NCBI GenBank assembly: GCA_031288765.1
Contig: JAITQV010000339.1
Coordinates: 1 to 14,019 of the forward strand
Direction: 5' to 3'
DNA length: 14,019 bases
Source of the DNA: Planctomycetaceae bacterium
Lineage (GTDB): Bacteria; Planctomycetota; Planctomycetia; Pirellulales; Thermoguttaceae
In this document: positions 12,016 through 14,019 of the stretch, in pieces
Layout of the letters: every line of letters begins with the position of its first letter
Numbering within the stretch: the stretch's first letter is position 1
Translations under genes and position numbers: made by a program
The notes under the pieces: model-generated
Seen by the model: the letters and a program-made list of their open reading frames with translations, nothing else
The model's database searches: none
Told to the model about the DNA's origin: nothing

Positions 12016-13875
12016 TTATTCCAACACAGCCAGAGCGATCTCCGTCCGCCCGAACGGCGCGCTCACCTGAACCCCGCAAACACGCCCGCGCACCGCCGCA
12101 ATCATTTCACGGGCAATCTCCACTCCAACCGCCAATTGATCTTCCTTTGAATATTTTGATACGGCTTGCATTCGGTTCATGGTTTCGTCGGGAACAATCA
12201 CGCCCGGAACTTCGTTTTGCATAAACTCGGCGTTGCGGTAACTCGTCAAGGGCCAGATTCCGGCAATCACCGGAATCGGGCAATCGCCAATCGCCTCCAA
12301 AAAAGAAAGCAGCGCATTCGGGTCGAACACCGGTTGCGTAATGGCAAATTCGGCTCCGGCGTCAATTTTCTTACGAAACCGGTCTAATTCGCGTTTCCGA
12401 TCCAGAGAAGTCGGGTCAAGCCCAACTCCAATAACCGCCTGAGTCGGCGGAAGAGCCAGACCGCCAAGATCAATTCCCCGATTCAAACGCCGTTGAACTG
12501 CCGACATTCCGATAGAATCCGTGTCGAAAACTCCGGTTGCGTCGGGATAGCCGCCGAGTTTCGGAGGATCGCCGGTTACGAAAAGAAGGTTTCGGATTCC
12601 GAATGCCGCACAACCAAGAAGATCCGCCTGCATTCCAATCAAATTCCGGTCACGGCAGCAAAAATGCAAAATCGGTTCGATATTTGCTTCCCGAAGAATT
12701 TGTTGTGCAACAACCAACGGCGAAATACGTGAACTGGCTCTGGGACCGTCGGGAATATTAATAGCGTCAATTCCATGACGGTAAAGTTTCCGGCTTTTTT
12801 CGACAATCTCCGTCAAATCGTAACCGCGCGGCGGAACCAGCTCAACGGTTGTAACCCAATCGCGGCGGGCAAGTTTCCACGATAACCGCGAACGGTCTTG
12901 AAAGGGAGTTTCCGGCTGTTCTTTTACTTCCGGCTGGGCTGCGTGCAGAATTATTTTTGCCGACCGTCCTTTGTCGAGCGGTTTAACCATTTTGGCAATT
13001 TCGCGAATATGTTCCGGCGTCATTCCGCAGCAACCGCCAATCGCCGCAACTCCAAGATTCGCAAGCCGCATCGCATAAGTCGCAACATATTCCGGTGAAC
13101 TGTAATAAATCCGGCGTCCTTCAAATTCTTTGGGGATTCCGGCATTCGGCTGAACAATCAACGGCAAATGCGTGATTTTAACGGCTTCTTCCGCTGCTTG
13201 CAAAAGACCTTCGGGACCGGCTCCGCAATTCATGCCGAACGCGATAGGTTGAGCGAAATTATCGGGAATTGGGGCAAGAAGCCGAGCAATGGGTTCGCCG
13301 GAAGCGGATTCCGTATCCGAAACAACCGTACACGATAAAACAAACGGAATTTTCGGACGTTGGGTCATTGTCCGTGCGGCGCGTTCCATTGCTTTGCGGG
13401 ACGGTTGTGTTTCGAACAAAATCACATCAACGCCTTTTCCCGAATCCCAAAGTGCATCAACTTGTTCCAGAATCATTGTTTCGAGTTCGGGTTCCGAATA
13501 GGTTCCTGACGGAATGGGACCAATTGATCCGGCAACAAACAGCGAATTTTCCGAAGAACCGCCGCCTGGAGCGTGTGAGCCGGACATGGCGATTTTGCGG
13601 GCGATTTGCGCGCCGGCTTTGTTAATTTCGGCGAGCCGGTCGGCGATTCCGTATTTTTCCAACGTATGCCGGTTTGCTCCAAACGTATTTGTTGTCAAGA
13701 CATCTGCGCCTGCTTCGCGGTAATCTGTTAGAATTTGTTCTATCAAATTCGGTTCTGTCAGATTAAGTTCATCGAAACAACGGTTTGTGAAAATGTGGTG
13801 GCGGTAAAGTTCCGTTCCCATCGGACCGTCGAAAACAAGGAGACGTTGATGAAGAGCCTCTGCAAATGTAAACAT
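12016..13875 (-). CDS. Bifunctional homocysteine S-methyltransferase / methylenetetrahydrofolate reductase
   Basis: Two enzymes are fused, as in Bacillus YitJ. Residues ~1-300 form the homocysteine S-methyltransferase barrel: VFDGPMGTELYR (14-25), TNTFGANRH (62-70), and the zinc ligands C217 (GMNCGAG) and C282-C283 (IGGCCGMTPEHI). Residues ~335-615 form the FAD-dependent reductase: TVELVPPRG (343-351, catalytic Glu position), NIPDGPRA, LLFVTGDPPKLGGY (430-443), and AEFAITQPVFD (508-518). The first part transfers a methyl group to homocysteine to make methionine; the second reduces 5,10-methylene-THF to 5-methyl-THF. The fusion thus links one-carbon supply to methionine synthesis. Both active sites look intact and the length of 619 is normal. 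No SAM or T-box riboswitch was seen in the 144 nt upstream that are visible. Confidence 0.93.
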   Translation of the reverse strand: MFTFAEALHQRLLVFDGPMGTELYRHHIFTNRCFDELNLTEPNLIEQILTDYREAGADVLTTNTFGANRHTLEKYGIADRLAEINKAGAQIARKIAMSGSHAPGGGSSENSLFVAGSIGPIPSGTYSEPELETMILEQVDALWDSGKGVDVILFETQPSRKAMERAARTMTQRPKIPFVLSCTVVSDTESASGEPIARLLAPIPDNFAQPIAFGMNCGAGPEGLLQAAEEAVKITHLPLIVQPNAGIPKEFEGRRIYYSSPEYVATYAMRLANLGVAAIGGCCGMTPEHIREIAKMVKPLDKGRSAKIILHAAQPEVKEQPETPFQDRSRLSWKLARRDWVTTVELVPPRGYDLTEIVEKSRKLYRHGIDAINIPDGPRASSRISPLVVAQQILREANIEPILHFCCRDRNLIGMQADLLGCAAFGIRNLLFVTGDPPKLGGYPDATGVFDTDSIGMSAVQRRLNRGIDLGGLALPPTQAVIGVGLDPTSLDRKRELDRFRKKIDAGAEFAITQPVFDPNALLSFLEAIGDCPIPVIAGIWPLTSYRNAEFMQNEVPGVIVPDETMNRMQAVSKYSKEDQLAVGVEIAREMIAAVRGRVCGVQVSAPFGRTEIALAVLE

Positions 13876-13964
13876 AATCTTAATTTAGTTAATAGTTAAA
13901 AACTGTACTTTCCAAAAAATGAACAAGGTCAATATGCTTAAATTTGAGGTATTTTAAAACAATC

Positions 13965-14019
13965 TCAATTTTTTGCGGCTTCTACTTTTTGAGCAAAGGC
14001 GCATTTAAATCGGCGATAA
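13965..14019 (-). CDS. Possible C-terminal end of a gene cut by the window edge
   Basis: Reading in from the right edge on the minus strand, one frame gives 17 codons (YRRFKCAFAQKVEAAKN) and a TGA at 13965-13967. A second frame (IADLNAPLLKK then stop) is equally open. Either could be the end of a gene upstream of the methyltransferase, but the stretch is too short to decide. Confidence 0.2.
   Translation of the reverse strand, partial: YRRFKCAFAQKVEAAKN

Noticed and set aside
13876..14019. Riboswitch (SAM or T-box) upstream of the methionine gene
   Set aside because: No recognisable conserved core or paired elements in the short AT-rich leader that is visible.

Overview
The window most likely comes from a planctomycete, probably a Pirellulales/Thermoguttaceae-like lineage with unusually low GC. 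This is an inference from three features: a groES flanked by two divergent groEL genes, a GroEL that reads like planctomycete GroELs, and a short UvrC that ends right after its RNase H-like nuclease domain. Many genes also lack a clear Shine-Dalgarno (SD) sequence. No rRNA, tRNA, CRISPR array or transposase was seen.

Layout. (1) 1-215: the 5' end of dnaJ (minus strand, cut by the window edge). (2) 216-2847: an AT-rich, all-minus-strand accessory block. From transcriptional upstream to downstream it holds a Phd/YefM antitoxin, a vapC toxin gene cut to its first ~27 codons, a HEPN-domain gene with a 4-nt overlap to a stand-alone Cas2-like (SinR-family) gene, a broken small frame with an in-frame TGA, an uncharacterised 183-residue gene, and a second HEPN gene overlapping it by 8 nt. 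(3) 2848-6771: the chaperonin cluster groEL2-groES-groEL1 (minus strand), closed by a strong intrinsic terminator at 2848-2885. (4) 6772-7550: a 779-bp intergenic region with a sigma-54-type promoter match, an inverted repeat, eleven 21-bp tandem units, and a ~100-bp palindromic MITE-like element. (5) 7551-9762 (plus strand): a lipoprotein and a ~9-TM membrane protein, probably one transcription unit. (6) 9847-11907 (minus strand): uvrC preceded by a two-TM membrane protein gene. (7) 12016-13875 (minus strand): a bifunctional homocysteine S-methyltransferase/methylenetetrahydrofolate reductase.

How it fits together. dnaJ and the chaperonin genes share a strand and a function, so the accessory block looks like a graft inside a heat-shock neighbourhood. 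The block is built from small RNase-type or toxin-antitoxin-type parts (two HEPN proteins with the R-x4-H motif, a Cas2/VapD-fold protein, a PIN-toxin remnant, a Phd antitoxin). It carries signs of turnover: a truncated toxin, a broken frame, and stop/start overlaps. The HEPN + Cas2-like pair is the best candidate for an undescribed system. The rest of the window is housekeeping: protein folding, nucleotide excision repair, and methionine/one-carbon metabolism.
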